35,611 bases of DNA from Bacteroidota bacterium (GCA_947461595.1 CANHLZ010000003.1:1-35611); one strand, 5' to 3'. Positions 23,827 through 33,249 are shown, counted from the stretch's first letter. Numbers and translations are program-made. Notes: generated by a model not told the origin, from the letters alone.

Positions 23827-26800
23827 ATGCAAAGAAGACTAGTCCCTTTTAAATATTACAGTTATTGGTTTTGGGCAATTTGCTTTAGCCTTCTATTGCC
23901 GCTTGGTTTAAAGGCACAGGAACCTTCTACGAATAAAGCAGACAGCTCATCTAATTTATTGAATATTAATGAAACCAAATTAATAAAAAGCATCAATAAA
24001 ATTTTAGATTCGAATCAAAAAAAGATAAAATCTTTGTTTTATAATAAAGCCGACAAAATTCAAGCAAAAGCAGATAGCGCAATAAACAGTACTTTAAAAA
24101 AAGGAATTTTTAGAGAAGTAGAAAAGCCCTTACCCTATGAACGACTTTTAAAAACAAAATACACCTTAGGTCGAAGGGCTTATCAAAATACAGTCTCTCA
24201 GTTTAACTATTTATTTAATGCAGAAGAAGAATTTATTGAAAATTTACAAAAAGTAAGAAATGAATACCAGGATGATTACACCTCTTTAATTAGCTTTTAC
24301 GATTATGACTTAAGTGCCACTGCCAAACACAATATTGATTCAATGGTATATAGATGTAACGCCAATATTGTATTGCATGACTTAAGAAGTAATTATGTTG
24401 ACGATGCTTATCTAATGCTAGCAAAAACATATTTGTTTCATAAAAATTTTGATACAGCGGGTAGTATTCTTCAATTTATAAACTACTCCTTTGATGAGAA
24501 AGAAAATGGAGCCGACCTTCCCGTAGGAAGTAATGTAAGAAATACAAAAGGTAAGTTTAGTATTGCAACACCCGAAAACAATCGTTTATGGGAAAATATG
24601 AATGTGAGAAATGAAAGTATGATATGGCAGGCTAGAAACTATTTTGAAACGGGGGACTTAAATGAAGGAATGAGTTTATTGCAATTGTTACAATCTGATG
24701 TGCTATTCCCTAAAAGGCTACAACCTTTTTTAAAGGAACAAATGGCTTATGGATATTATTTAATGGAAGTAAATGATAAAGCGGCCGATGCGCTTGAAAA
24801 TGCATTGCCAAATGCTATGGATGATCTTGCCAAAACAAGATGGTATTATTTAATTGCACAATTGTGGCAAAAAGCAGAAAATTGGAAAAGGGCCTATACC
24901 TGGTATAAAAAAGCAGAGCAATATGCCACCAACCCCATTGTGGGCGTATACGCAAAAATTGCCATCATCACTATAGATTCAAAAAATGCCAATACTCCTT
25001 GGACGGAATTAGCCTATTCATTAGAAAAAATGACCAGAAGGGAAAAATACAAACCCTATACCGATATCATCTATTTTGAAATGGCAAAATTGGCCATACA
25101 AAATAACTCATTTAACAAAGCTACCGACTGGTTAGTTTATTCTATCAAGAAGAATATTAGCAATTTAAAACAAAAACAGAAAGCTTTTGAATTGTTAGGT
25201 AATATTAATTACAATATTGAAGAATATACTATTTCAAAAATAGCTTACGATAGTTTAACGGGCGTATTAAAAACAAATCCCAATTTTGAAACTATTGGTT
25301 TAAGAAAGAAATGGATGAGCAATATCGAAAAAAATGATAAAATAATAAAGCTTCAGGATACTTTACAATTCATATATGATTTAATACCAGATCGTCAAGA
25401 ATCCTTTTCTAGCGCCTGGCAAAGAAGATTAGGCAATACTAAATTGCTTCATCAAAATTTATTTCTTGACAAGTCAATTAAATCAAGTGCCCAATATCCT
25501 GTCGAAGAAAATATCAATGCGTCCTTACTCAATAACTATAACAATAGCAACTCAAACAATACCGATTTTTACTTTGAGAATAAAAGCACTGTTCAGCAAG
25601 GAAAACTAAATTTTATAAAAAAATGGGGGGAGCGGCCCAATGTAGATCAATGGAGAAGAAAAACGAGCCCCAATATAGCTTACGCAAATAATAAAAATAA
25701 TATCCCCGGCAACAATCTTACGAATCAGTTGCTCAATAACAATCCATCCTTCAATACAAATGGAAATGACTTAAATTTAGGCAATAGGAGTAATGATAAG
25801 GATAGCTTACCCATCGCTTTAATTAACGATGCCCATTCTTTATCTAATTCTATGACGGATTGGAATAAAGCAGCATTGGCTAATGCACAAATATTTTTAC
25901 TACAATTAAATGATTTCGAAAAAGCCTACCCTATTTATGTTAAAATTATAAAAAAGAATATCGACCCAGTGGTTACAGAAAGAGCTATGTTAGATTTAGC
26001 GAGTCAATACTTACACGACAGTAAGCCTGTTACGGCCGATAGCATTATTCAAATAGTATTAAATCAATTTCCAAATGGTTTTTACGTAACTAAAAAAAAT
26101 GAAGCTTTAGACAAAAAAAATAAAGACAATGCGTTAGTTGAAAGTTATAAAGAAGCTTACTTTTTGACTCAAATTGGTAATTGGGATGGTTTTTCAAATA
26201 CCATTTCCACCTTAAATACCAATTTAAAAGGCAGTAAATTTTATTACCCCTACCAATTCTTAAAGGTGAAAATGTACGCTCAACAAAGAAGAGATAGCTT
26301 AGCCATTAAATTATTAGATACTATTTTAAGTTCAAATAGAAATGAAAGAATAAAAGACAAAGCAACCACTATTTTGACCGAAATCAATAATAGAAAAATA
26401 ATTGAAACTTACCTCGATACCCTCCAATTAAAAAAGGTAATGAAAGAGTTTCCCTTTGTTCTTATTAAGGAGGAACCCAACTTAATCATTACCCCTCCCA
26501 TCCCATTGGCTCAAAGTAGTCATCTCACTGCAAAAGTAGTGACAAAAGATACCCCCTCTTTAACCATCAAATCTTTGACGAACACCGTTGAACCTAAAAA
26601 TACAACAGACAGTCTACTTCAAACAGCCATCACTTTTGAAAATGATAGTTTGGAACCCCACTATATCGCACTCGTAACCAATAAAGTAAGTGCTAGTTTT
26701 GTTAAAGAAATACAGAACGCTTTCAACTTATTTAATATGGATGAATTTAATAAGCTTAAATTAAATGTAACTTACATTCAATTTGATGATTTCTCCTATA

Positions 26801-27012
26801 TTGTGTGGATAGGCGCTTTTAATAATAGATTAAATGCCAGTGCCTACTTAAATAAAATAAAGCCAAGATTAAGTAAAGAAATCATTTCATTTGTACCAAC
26901 AAAACAATACCAATTGTATTTATTAGGAAAATCTAATATAATTTTAATTAAAAGTCCAGAAGATTTAAAAAAATACGAGCAGTATATGATTCAAAATATT
27001 TACAAACCATAA
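23827..27012 (+). CDS. porW: Type IX secretion/gliding protein PorW/SprE (tetratricopeptide-rich)
   Basis: PorW (SprE in gliding species) is an envelope component of the type IX secretion system, thought to link the trans-envelope motor with the outer-membrane complex. The 1061-residue protein has a signal peptide (about 1-31, ending LGLKAQ), helical TPR-like repeats (about 190-470 and again 690-860), an Asn-rich low-complexity linker (about 558-660) and a C-terminal SPOR-like block starting PHYIALVTN at about 944, with FSYIVWIGAFNNRLNASAYLNKI, characteristic of PorW/SprE. Family members are usually lipoproteins, but no lipobox Cys is present here, so this one appears soluble or periplasmic. 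It is directly followed by the PBP1A gene (10-base gap), and porQ lies just beyond on the other strand. Confidence 0.88.
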   Translation: MQRRLVPFKYYSYWFWAICFSLLLPLGLKAQEPSTNKADSSSNLLNINETKLIKSINKILDSNQKKIKSLFYNKADKIQAKADSAINSTLKKGIFREVEKPLPYERLLKTKYTLGRRAYQNTVSQFNYLFNAEEEFIENLQKVRNEYQDDYTSLISFYDYDLSATAKHNIDSMVYRCNANIVLHDLRSNYVDDAYLMLAKTYLFHKNFDTAGSILQFINYSFDEKENGADLPVGSNVRNTKGKFSIATPENNRLWENMNVRNESMIWQARNYFETGDLNEGMSLLQLLQSDVLFPKRLQPFLKEQMAYGYYLMEVNDKAADALENALPNAMDDLAKTRWYYLIAQLWQKAENWKRAYTWYKKAEQYATNPIVGVYAKIAIITIDSKNANTPWTELAYSLEKMTRREKYKPYTDIIYFEMAKLAIQNNSFNKATDWLVYSIKKNISNLKQKQKAFELLGNINYNIEEYTISKIAYDSLTGVLKTNPNFETIGLRKKWMSNIEKNDKIIKLQDTLQFIYDLIPDRQESFSSAWQRRLGNTKLLHQNLFLDKSIKSSAQYPVEENINASLLNNYNNSNSNNTDFYFENKSTVQQGKLNFIKKWGERPNVDQWRRKTSPNIAYANNKNNIPGNNLTNQLLNNNPSFNTNGNDLNLGNRSNDKDSLPIALINDAHSLSNSMTDWNKAALANAQIFLLQLNDFEKAYPIYVKIIKKNIDPVVTERAMLDLASQYLHDSKPVTADSIIQIVLNQFPNGFYVTKKNEALDKKNKDNALVESYKEAYFLTQIGNWDGFSNTISTLNTNLKGSKFYYPYQFLKVKMYAQQRRDSLAIKLLDTILSSNRNERIKDKATTILTEINNRKIIETYLDTLQLKKVMKEFPFVLIKEEPNLIITPPIPLAQSSHLTAKVVTKDTPSLTIKSLTNTVEPKNTTDSLLQTAITFENDSLEPHYIALVTNKVSASFVKEIQNAFNLFNMDEFNKLKLNVTYIQFDDFSYIVWIGAFNNRLNASAYLNKIKPRLSKEIISFVPTKQYQLYLLGKSNIILIKSPEDLKKYEQYMIQNIYKP

Positions 27013-27022
27013 ATAAACTATA

Positions 27023-29440
27023 GTGAACAACCCTGAGCATAAACCTAAAAAATGGGTACGACTATTTTGGAAGTACTATTTTATTACTGCCGGCGTATTT
27101 GTTTTATTCCTATTGATGTTGAATTGGGGATGGATAGGTGATATGCCTAATTTAAATGATATCGAAAATCCAACCGCTTCTTTAGCCAGTCAAGTTTATG
27201 CACAAGACGCTACCCCCATGGGGAAGTTTTATTTAGAAGACAGAATTAGTGTTAAATATCGCGATATAAGCCCTTATTTATTACAAGCCTTAGTAGCTAC
27301 AGAAGACAAACGTTTTTATGACCATTATGGAATAGATGGGGAAGGATTAATTAGGGCTGTAGCTTTTTTAGGGAGTCAAGGAGGCGCCTCTACTATTACC
27401 ATGCAAACTGCAAAAAATTTATTTACAGATAATTGGAGTACGAAAAGTAAGATTTTAAGATTTATACAAAAAATCAAGGAAAGTATCATAGCCATTAAAT
27501 TAGAAAGGAATTTTACCAAGCAAGAAATTATCACCCTCTACCTAAATACAGTGCCCTTTAGTGAAAATGTATTTGGCGTAAGCAATGCGTCCCGTACCTT
27601 TTTTCAAAAAGAACCTGATCGGCTTAGTATTGAAGAGGCTGCGCTTTTAATTGGGATGATTAATGCCCCAACCAAATACAACCCCAATAGAAATCCTAAA
27701 TTGGCTTTAGAAAGAAGAAATTTGGTTTTAAACCGAATGGCTGGGCAAAAATACATTACTAATGAGCAAGCAGAAGGATGTAAAAGATTACCCATTGCTA
27801 CCCGTTTTAGAAAGTTGGATCAAAATAATGGATTGGGCCCCTATTTTAGAATGACTTTAGGAGAGTATATGAAAAAGTGGTGTAAAGAACATAAAAAAAA
27901 TAATGGTGATGCGTATGATTTATATCGAGATGGTTTAAAAATATATACTACCATTAACCCTAGAATGCAATTGTATGCAGAAGAAGCAGTCGCCAAACAC
28001 ATGTCTTATTTACAAAAAGAGTTTAACCAACAAAGCAATATAAAATCCGGGAGCATTTGGAAAGAATTTAGCAGTCAATTGGAATTGGCTATTAAACAAA
28101 CAGATCGCTGGAGGAATATGAAAAAGGAGGATATCGATGAAAAGCTAATTAGAAAAACTTTTAACGACCCCCTTCCCATGCGCGTCTTTGCATGGAACAA
28201 GAATAGATATATTGACACCATTATGAGTCCTTATGATTCCTTAAAGTACCATAAACAAGTATTACAAACTGGATTTTTAGCCGTTGACCCCAATACAGGA
28301 GAAGTGAAAGCATGGGTGGGAGGTGTTGATTTTAAAACATTTAAATATGACCACGCCAATATTAATACAAGAAGACAAGTAGGCTCAACCATTAAACCAC
28401 TTTTATATTCATTAGCTATTGAAAAGTCTGGATTTACTCCTTATACCATAGTACAAGACCAACAGCAAAATTTTGATGGCTATGGTATGGTGCCCAATAC
28501 TACTAAATCTTGCACTGGCATGTCCATGCCCATGGCGCAAGCATTGGCTGAGTCAAGAAACTGCGCGTCTGCCTATATCATGAAACAAATAAATGGCAAA
28601 GGCAATGAAGCGGCCAAAGAATTTGTTGATTATCTTAAACAATGTAATGTCAAAGCCGATCTTCAGCCCTACCCATCCATTGCCTTAGGCGCTTGTGAAA
28701 TATCCCTATTTGAGATGGTGCAAGCCTATACTATGTTCCCTGGTGGCGGCTACAATGCGCAACCTTTTTATATTAACAGAATAGAAGATAAAAATGGTAA
28801 TGTTTTAGAAAGCTTTTCTCCACAAAGAAGAAAAATTATAAACGAAGTTACTGCCTACTCTGTTGTAAGTATGATGCAAGGTGTTATTTCAAAAGGCACG
28901 GGACGAAGCTTATATTCCTATGATGTGCCTGCTCAGTCCATTGCTGGAAAAACTGGAACTACTAATGACAACAGTGATTTATGGTTTATGGGCTATACAC
29001 CACAACTGTTAGCGGGCGCCTGGGTGGGCTGTGACGATAGATACATTCGTTTTTCAGATAATTACTTTGGACAAGGCGCGCATGCCGCCCTTCCTATCTG
29101 GGCCAATTTTATGAGTAAAGTAGCGAAGGATCCAGCATGTAATTTAGACGCCAATGCCAATTTTGAAAGACCTTCCAGTATTACTAGTGATTTTAATGTT
29201 GACTTTATTTCGGCAGATAATATACCTTTTGATAACAATCTTATCGATATACAAAACCAAGAAGATGTAAAAGCTGAATCTGATTATGAACTACCTACAC
29301 CCAGCACTCCAGTTATTGTAAATAAAACTGATAATAATAAATCATTAAGCCCCAAAGAAGCCCCTACAAAAAAAACAGAATCAAAAGCAAATAAAGAGGC
29401 ACAAAAACCTAAAGCTCTATTTCCTCCAAAGAAAAATTAA
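27023..29440 (+). CDS. Class A penicillin-binding protein (PBP1A-like glycosyltransferase/transpeptidase)
   Basis: A bifunctional peptidoglycan synthase anchored in the inner membrane: one helix near residues 17-37, then a GT51 domain with ATEDKRFYDHYGIDGEG (about 92-108; Glu94 the catalytic acid) and GASTITMQTAKNLF (about 121-134), then the transpeptidase with GSTIKP (Ser455 and Lys458 of SxxK), SRN (511-513) and KTGTTND (643-649). It ends in a Lys- and Pro-rich tail of about 70 residues (730-805). The start codon is GTG, ten bases after the porW stop; no ATG in frame precedes the membrane segment. Its stop codon directly abuts the porQ stop on the other strand. Confidence 0.95.
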   Translation: MNNPEHKPKKWVRLFWKYYFITAGVFVLFLLMLNWGWIGDMPNLNDIENPTASLASQVYAQDATPMGKFYLEDRISVKYRDISPYLLQALVATEDKRFYDHYGIDGEGLIRAVAFLGSQGGASTITMQTAKNLFTDNWSTKSKILRFIQKIKESIIAIKLERNFTKQEIITLYLNTVPFSENVFGVSNASRTFFQKEPDRLSIEEAALLIGMINAPTKYNPNRNPKLALERRNLVLNRMAGQKYITNEQAEGCKRLPIATRFRKLDQNNGLGPYFRMTLGEYMKKWCKEHKKNNGDAYDLYRDGLKIYTTINPRMQLYAEEAVAKHMSYLQKEFNQQSNIKSGSIWKEFSSQLELAIKQTDRWRNMKKEDIDEKLIRKTFNDPLPMRVFAWNKNRYIDTIMSPYDSLKYHKQVLQTGFLAVDPNTGEVKAWVGGVDFKTFKYDHANINTRRQVGSTIKPLLYSLAIEKSGFTPYTIVQDQQQNFDGYGMVPNTTKSCTGMSMPMAQALAESRNCASAYIMKQINGKGNEAAKEFVDYLKQCNVKADLQPYPSIALGACEISLFEMVQAYTMFPGGGYNAQPFYINRIEDKNGNVLESFSPQRRKIINEVTAYSVVSMMQGVISKGTGRSLYSYDVPAQSIAGKTGTTNDNSDLWFMGYTPQLLAGAWVGCDDRYIRFSDNYFGQGAHAALPIWANFMSKVAKDPACNLDANANFERPSSITSDFNVDFISADNIPFDNNLIDIQNQEDVKAESDYELPTPSTPVIVNKTDNNKSLSPKEAPTKKTESKANKEAQKPKALFPPKKN

Positions 29441-30466
29441 TTATTTATTTTTTAAGGAATAAAAGACAGAAAAATGGTGGTATAAATTTCTTTGAAAAAA
29501 AGCATTCCCATATTGAATTTTAGTGCGGGATAATTGTAGGCCCAACCCAGCACTCAATCCATTGAACCAGTTTTGTTGATTTTGTACATTCAAATCAAAT
29601 CGACGAATAAAGTTATATCCAAAATTAAGATCTACTTGGCTGCCCATAAAAATTTCTGCTCCAATAATCAAATGATTAAATAGGTTTTGCATAGAACTAG
29701 GAGCCTTATTGCCTTCTTGATTCGCAAAATTGATATCATAATACGAATTATTCCAAACCGATATCCTTTGTGCTGTTAAAGAAAATTGAATGGGTGCTTT
29801 TTCTAGTTTGATTGACCAACCTGCAATTAAATTAAAAGGCAAATCTTCTTTATTCGTATATGATTTTAATTGCCCGCCCAAATTGGATAAAAGTATACTT
29901 GCTTGATTTAGTTCATTGGAAGAATTATAACGCAATGCAACATCTATTGCAACTGCATTAGACGAATACATTCCATATTTAGATTGAATCCATTTTAGGG
30001 TAGCCCCTAGTTGAACATTTTTAATATAATAAGTAGACAATGACACTTGAGCCATATAATCATTGGGTCTAAAATTGCCCATTTCATTTCCTGCTGCATC
30101 CGTCATTTTAATAACGCCATAATCCATATAGTGAACTCCCCAGCCAATGACCCACTTTTTTTTAGCCCAATAATTGGCCCCACTAAAATCATATTGTTGA
30201 ATATTGGCATAATAAGGTCTAATACTTAAATGCAAATTGCCCTCCATAGAAGAATCCAATAAGGATGGATTGAACATAGCTAAACCAAGGTCATTCCCCA
30301 TCGCACTAATATTCATTCCTCCCAATGAAGAAGCTTTGGAGCTATAAGGAAGGGTTAGAAAATTATAGGTGGCATTGCCCCCTGTATTTTGAGCCAACAA
30401 GTGAATGGAAGAAAAAAATAAAGCAATTATAAAAAACCCTTGCTTTGGCATGAAATATTTTTTCAT
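29441..30466 (-). CDS. porQ: Type IX secretion system protein PorQ
   Basis: PorQ is an outer-membrane beta-barrel of the T9SS attachment complex (with PorU, PorV and PorZ), which anchors secreted cargo proteins to the surface. The 341-residue protein has a signal peptide (up to about residue 25, ending LLAQ; an alternative start five codons in at MPKQG is possible), followed by the family's opening TYNFLTLPYSSKASSLGG (about 33-50), GNDLGLAMFNPSLLD (about 57-71), and many amphipathic barrel strands, finishing in FSVFYSLKNK. Lon follows upstream on the same strand with 51 bases between. It converges on the PBP1A gene with no spacer, so the two mRNAs must overlap unless they stop inside each other's reading frame. 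Confidence 0.92.
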   Translation of the reverse strand: MKKYFMPKQGFFIIALFFSSIHLLAQNTGGNATYNFLTLPYSSKASSLGGMNISAMGNDLGLAMFNPSLLDSSMEGNLHLSIRPYYANIQQYDFSGANYWAKKKWVIGWGVHYMDYGVIKMTDAAGNEMGNFRPNDYMAQVSLSTYYIKNVQLGATLKWIQSKYGMYSSNAVAIDVALRYNSSNELNQASILLSNLGGQLKSYTNKEDLPFNLIAGWSIKLEKAPIQFSLTAQRISVWNNSYYDINFANQEGNKAPSSMQNLFNHLIIGAEIFMGSQVDLNFGYNFIRRFDLNVQNQQNWFNGLSAGLGLQLSRTKIQYGNAFFQRNLYHHFSVFYSLKNK

Positions 30467-30517
30467 AAAACAAAGCTAGGGTTTGAAATCATTAATAACA
30501 ATTTAAAGCAGGTTAAA

Positions 30518-32947
30518 TTAACCCACTAAAGCCAAATCAAGTACTTGCTGCATGGTTTTAACATAATGGAAAGTGAGGCCTTTAATAAAAGTATGGTCAA
30601 TTTCATTGATGTCTTTTTCATTTTGCCAGCAGAGAATAATTTCTTTCATGCCCGATCTTTTAGCGGCTAATATTTTTTCCTTGATGCCCCCAACTGGCAA
30701 TACTTGGCCTCGTAATGTAATCTCCCCTGTCATCGCCAGATAAGGCTTTACTTTTCTTCCAGTAAAGGCAGAGGTCAATGCAGTGAGCATAGTAATTCCA
30801 GCACTAGGACCATCCTTAGGCACAGCTCCTTCTGGCACATGAATATGAACCGATTTAGTGGTAAACAAATTAGGATCAACACCAATTTTTTTAGCATTGC
30901 TTTGTAAATAAGTAAAAGCGGTATCCGCACTTTCTTTCATTACATTACCAAGATTGCCTGTTAATTTCATTCCGCCTTTCCCCTCAGCGAGTAGGACTTC
31001 AATAAATAAAATGTCCCCGCCCACATAAGTCCAGGCCAAACCAACGGCTACCCCTGGCATATTCACCGTTTTATAAATTTCATTACTGTATTTAGCTTGT
31101 CCTAAAATTTTATGCAAGTCAGATTTAGTTACAGTAGGTTTAACTTTATTTTTATAAGCCAACTCTTTGGCTTGATAACGCATAATAGAAGCCAATTGAC
31201 GATCTAATTCACGCACCCCACTTTCTCTGGTATAATCTTCAATTACTTTTTCTAATACATTGTCCAATACTTTAAAAGTAATTTTTTCTAAGCCATGGGC
31301 AGTTCTTTGTTTAGGCAATAAATGCCTTTTGGCAATTTCTACTTTCTCTTCAATGGCGTATCCACTTAGGTCAATAATTTCTAAGCGATCTCTAAGTGCT
31401 GGCTGAATACGACTAATGTCATTAGCGGTAGCAATAAATAAAGTTTTACTTAAATCATATTCTGATTCTAAATAATTATCATAAAAACTATGGTTCTGTT
31501 CTGGGTCTAATACTTCTAATAAAGCCGAAGAAGGATCGCCTCTATGGTCACTCCCTATTTTATCAATCTCATCTAAGATCATCACAGGATTAGAAGTTTT
31601 TATTTTTCGAATACTTTGGATGATTCTTCCAGGCATTGCCCCAATATAGGTTTTACGGTGCCCTCTAATTTCACTTTCATCATGCAAACCTCCTAAACTT
31701 ACTCTAATATATTTTCGACCAATGGCATGCGCAATAGACTTTCCTAAAGAAGTTTTACCAATACCAGGAGGGCCTAAAAAACAAAGTATGGGACTTTTCA
31801 TATCCCCTTTAATTTTAAGTACGGCCAAGTATTCTAAAATTCTATTTTTAATCTTTCCCATTCCATAATGATCGGCGTCCAATACTTTTTTAGCATTTTT
31901 TAAATCATAGTTATCGGAAGTATATTCTTCCCAAGGAAGGTCTAATAATAAATCTAAATGATTATACACTACTGAATAATCGGGCGTGCTTGGATGCATT
32001 CGCTCCAACTTTTCCAATCCATTTTGGAAAAGTTTTTTTGCCGCTTCTGGCCATTTTTTACCTTCGGCTTTCTTTTTCATATCCGCCACTTCGCGCTCAT
32101 TCGGATCTCCCCCTAATTCATCCTTAATACTTTTTAATTGTTGTTGTAAAAAGTAATCGCGTTGTTGCTTATCAATTTCGGTGCGTGTTTTATTAGCTAC
32201 TTTATTTTTTAATTCAACAAATTGTAATTCTTGCTGTAAAAATTGAATTAATTTTTCGGCTCTTAATTTAATTTGATTCTGTTCCAGCAACCCTTGCTTG
32301 TCATGTACTTCCACATTCAAGTTGCTACTCACAAAATTGATTAAGAAAATAGGATTTTCTATATTTTTTAATATCATCGCTGCCTCCGAAGGAAAATTGG
32401 GTGACAACTGAATAATTTGAGTAGCTAAATCTTTAATATTGGATAAATATGCTTGAAAATCTTGATCTTCTTTTCCAAGCTTTTCTTCTACCAATACTTT
32501 CACACTGGCTTTAAAAAAGGGGTCCTCTTCTTTCATTTCTAAAAGCTCAAACCTTTTTTTGCCCTGAATAATAATAGTAGTTCCACCGTCCTGCATTTTA
32601 ATCATTTTGATGATTTTTGCAACGGTTCCTATAGCACATAAATCGCTAGGTGTAGGATCTTCAATATTGCCATCCTTTTGAGAAACCACTCCAATTAATT
32701 TGTCTTTGGCATAAGCTGCTTTTACAGCTTGAATGCTTTTATCTCTCCCTACGGTAATTGGAATGACTACACCAGGAAACAATACAGTATTGCGCAAGGG
32801 CAAAATGGGCAATAGTTCATCAATGACCAATTCAGGCTCATTCTCTTCCTCTTGTTCATTGAATGAAAACAAAGGTATAAACTCGTTTTCTTCCTCCCCC
32901 TTAAATAAAAATGTCTTGTCCACTGTTTGTATTTTAAATATAGTCAA
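30518..32947 (-). CDS. lon: ATP-dependent protease La (Lon)
   Basis: Lon is the cytoplasmic AAA+ serine protease that degrades damaged and regulatory proteins. The 809-residue product has the LON N-domain (LPILPLRNTVLFPGVVIPI, about 46-64, onward to about 255), a Walker A at 392-399 (GPPGIGKT), a Walker B (VMILDEIDKIG, about 455-465), and the peptidase domain with the catalytic serine at 715 in PKDGPSAGIT and the Lys partner in GGIKEK (about 753-758). Ahead of the N-domain are about 35 acidic residues. The annotated frame begins with TTG at 32947; GTG nine codons later (32920) is equally possible and no in-frame ATG lies upstream before a stop. A weak -7-like motif (TATATTTA) overlaps this region. 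Confidence 0.97.
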   Translation of the reverse strand: MTIFKIQTVDKTFLFKGEEENEFIPLFSFNEQEEENEPELVIDELLPILPLRNTVLFPGVVIPITVGRDKSIQAVKAAYAKDKLIGVVSQKDGNIEDPTPSDLCAIGTVAKIIKMIKMQDGGTTIIIQGKKRFELLEMKEEDPFFKASVKVLVEEKLGKEDQDFQAYLSNIKDLATQIIQLSPNFPSEAAMILKNIENPIFLINFVSSNLNVEVHDKQGLLEQNQIKLRAEKLIQFLQQELQFVELKNKVANKTRTEIDKQQRDYFLQQQLKSIKDELGGDPNEREVADMKKKAEGKKWPEAAKKLFQNGLEKLERMHPSTPDYSVVYNHLDLLLDLPWEEYTSDNYDLKNAKKVLDADHYGMGKIKNRILEYLAVLKIKGDMKSPILCFLGPPGIGKTSLGKSIAHAIGRKYIRVSLGGLHDESEIRGHRKTYIGAMPGRIIQSIRKIKTSNPVMILDEIDKIGSDHRGDPSSALLEVLDPEQNHSFYDNYLESEYDLSKTLFIATANDISRIQPALRDRLEIIDLSGYAIEEKVEIAKRHLLPKQRTAHGLEKITFKVLDNVLEKVIEDYTRESGVRELDRQLASIMRYQAKELAYKNKVKPTVTKSDLHKILGQAKYSNEIYKTVNMPGVAVGLAWTYVGGDILFIEVLLAEGKGGMKLTGNLGNVMKESADTAFTYLQSNAKKIGVDPNLFTTKSVHIHVPEGAVPKDGPSAGITMLTALTSAFTGRKVKPYLAMTGEITLRGQVLPVGGIKEKILAAKRSGMKEIILCWQNEKDINEIDHTFIKGLTFHYVKTMQQVLDLALVG

Positions 32948-33014
32948 AATGGCATAATTCCTACTTGTATTCTTTCTTGAAGTATGCCTACCCCTTTAAG
33001 ACAATATTGATGCC

Positions 33015-33046
33015 AAAAAAAATCCTCCCCGATAAATCGAGGAGGA
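33015..33046 (-). terminator. Rho-independent terminator of the small lipoprotein gene
   Basis: On the minus strand TCCTCCTCGA pairs with TCGGGGAGGA (one mismatch) around TTTA and is followed by eight T residues. Just before it in the transcript is a second small hairpin (CTTCTTGCAAGAAG, 33048-33061). The hairpin core CCCCGATAAATCG is shared with the terminator at 19961. Confidence 0.9.
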
Positions 33047-33084
33047 GCTTCTTGCAAGAAGTTATATTTCTATGACTTCTTAAA

Positions 33085-33249
33085 TTACTTCGCAGCAGCA
33101 GTAGTATCTACGGCAGCAGCAGCAGTATCAACAGTTGCAGCAGCAGCTGTATCAACAGTTGCAACAGCAGTATCAGTTTTTACTTCAGTTGCAGCACCAC
33201 CACAAGCAGCAAGTGCAGCGATAGCGAAAATTGCGATTACTTTTTTCAT
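33085..33249 (-). CDS. 54-residue Ala/Thr/Asp-rich lipoprotein with short internal repeats
   Basis: Translation from the ATG at 33249 gives 54 residues: MKKVIAIFAIAALAAC is a lipoprotein signal with LAAC at the cleavage site (Cys16 lipidated), and the mature part is a low-complexity chain built from V-D-T-A-A-A-A repeats (ATVDTAAAA, TVDTAAAA, VDTTAAAK). It contains no aromatic residue after the signal, so the mature 39-residue chain is probably disordered. It has a promoter motif (33289) and a strong terminator (33015), so it is a well-formed one-gene unit. Similar tiny repeat-bearing lipoproteins are, as I recall, frequent in Chitinophagaceae and may be highly expressed. The role is unknown. 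The GCAGCAGCA-type DNA repeat here is simply the Ala codons. Confidence 0.85.
   Translation of the reverse strand: MKKVIAIFAIAALAACGGAATEVKTDTAVATVDTAAAATVDTAAAAVDTTAAAK

Noticed and set aside
33091-33175. GCAGCAGCA-rich repeat that could pass for a microsatellite or a small repeat array
   Set aside because: It is in frame with a lipoprotein gene and encodes Ala-rich V-D-T-A repeats; the units are not CRISPR-like and have no unique spacers.
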